A model generated the notes under the pieces. It did no database searches. It saw only the letters and a program-made list of their open reading frames with translations, and was not told where the DNA came from. The translations under genes and the position numbers were made by a program. A stretch of 64,000 bases of DNA from Gadus chalcogrammus (Eukaryota > Chordata > Actinopteri > Gadiformes > Gadidae): positions 30,377,313 through 30,441,312 of the forward strand of contig NC_079415.1 in NCBI RefSeq assembly GCF_026213295.1. Direction: 5' to 3'. Below are positions 63,780 to 64,000 of this stretch, piece after piece (the first letter of the stretch is position 1; each line of letters starts with the position of its first letter).

Positions 63780-63996
63780 TCATGGCTCTGGCACAAGCCC
63801 CCAGGAACACTGCATACTTCCGCAATCCACCAGTGCTCAGCGGCCAAGCCTGGTATTGCAGCTGTTTAGGCGGGCTGTGGACGGGTCCCTCAAATCATGG
63901 GACCTAGAAGTAGATATCTCCGTTCACTCCAATACAAGTCGGGAACAGGAATGTGTCTCCGCAAAAAATGTCTGGATATCAATTAAAGGCTCATAA
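63780..63996 (+). other. Conserved frame of unknown nature (unit C)
   Basis: Third copy of the frame at 38281 and 50111, ending ECVSAKNVWISIKGS and TAA. Unrecognised. Confidence 0.3.
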
Positions 63997-64000
63997 TTAC

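Overview
This is eukaryotic DNA, almost certainly from a ray-finned fish. The evidence is spliced genes with GT/AG introns, a tandem family of TRIM (RING, B-box, coiled coil, PRY-SPRY) genes, poly-C2H2 zinc-finger genes built in fish style, fish-type hAT, Harbinger, Merlin and P-superfamily transposons, fish-like LINE tails and very dense dinucleotide microsatellites. That microsatellite density recalls gadiform (cod-like) genomes, but this is a weak inference.

Region 1 (1-31.9 kb) is a tandem TRIM array. Three long repeat units (1-9480, 9481-17210, 17211-25600) each hold one TRIM gene whose coding part is a single exon, preceded by a non-coding exon, a roughly 106-bp intron and a 19-bp promoter minisatellite. 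Each unit also holds a decayed Merlin/ISXO2-like transposase upstream and a long shared downstream block. A fourth, more diverged TRIM gene lies at 29740-31362. Between units 3 and 4, one repeat unit appears to have lost its TRIM gene (25.6-28.9 kb). The TRIM proteins are probably RING E3 ubiquitin ligases whose SPRY domains recognise ligands, as in fish antiviral TRIM expansions. Single units carry private insertions (an hAT element in unit 1; a MITE and a 30-bp telomeric repeat in unit 3), and the sister units supply the empty sites.

Region 2 (31.9-34.1 kb) is a junction: a 36-bp minisatellite, an hAT-like element, a (CT)n tract, a LINE reverse-transcriptase fragment and a scrap of the TRIM downstream block.

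Region 3 (34.1-64 kb) is a second tandem array with units A (34127-45973), B (45974-61060) and C (from 61061, cut by the window end). Each unit begins at a Harbinger-like terminal repeat, continues through a dead Myb/SANT-like gene and low-complexity DNA, and (in A and B) ends in a C2H2 zinc-finger gene with 6 fingers in A and 13 in B. Unit B has gained a TTAA-flanked element with a 34-residue-repeat reading frame. It has also gained the most notable object in the window: a 5778-bp P-element-superfamily transposon (50720-56497) with perfect 25-bp terminal inverted repeats, an 8-bp target duplication and an apparently intact nine-exon, 864-residue THAP9-like transposase with the D, D, E residues in place. 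Unit A preserves the matching empty site. The element sits about 220 bp upstream of the first candidate start codon of zinc-finger gene B.

All calls come from reading the sequence. No database search was possible. Exon joins are predictions from splice signals, phase and family knowledge.
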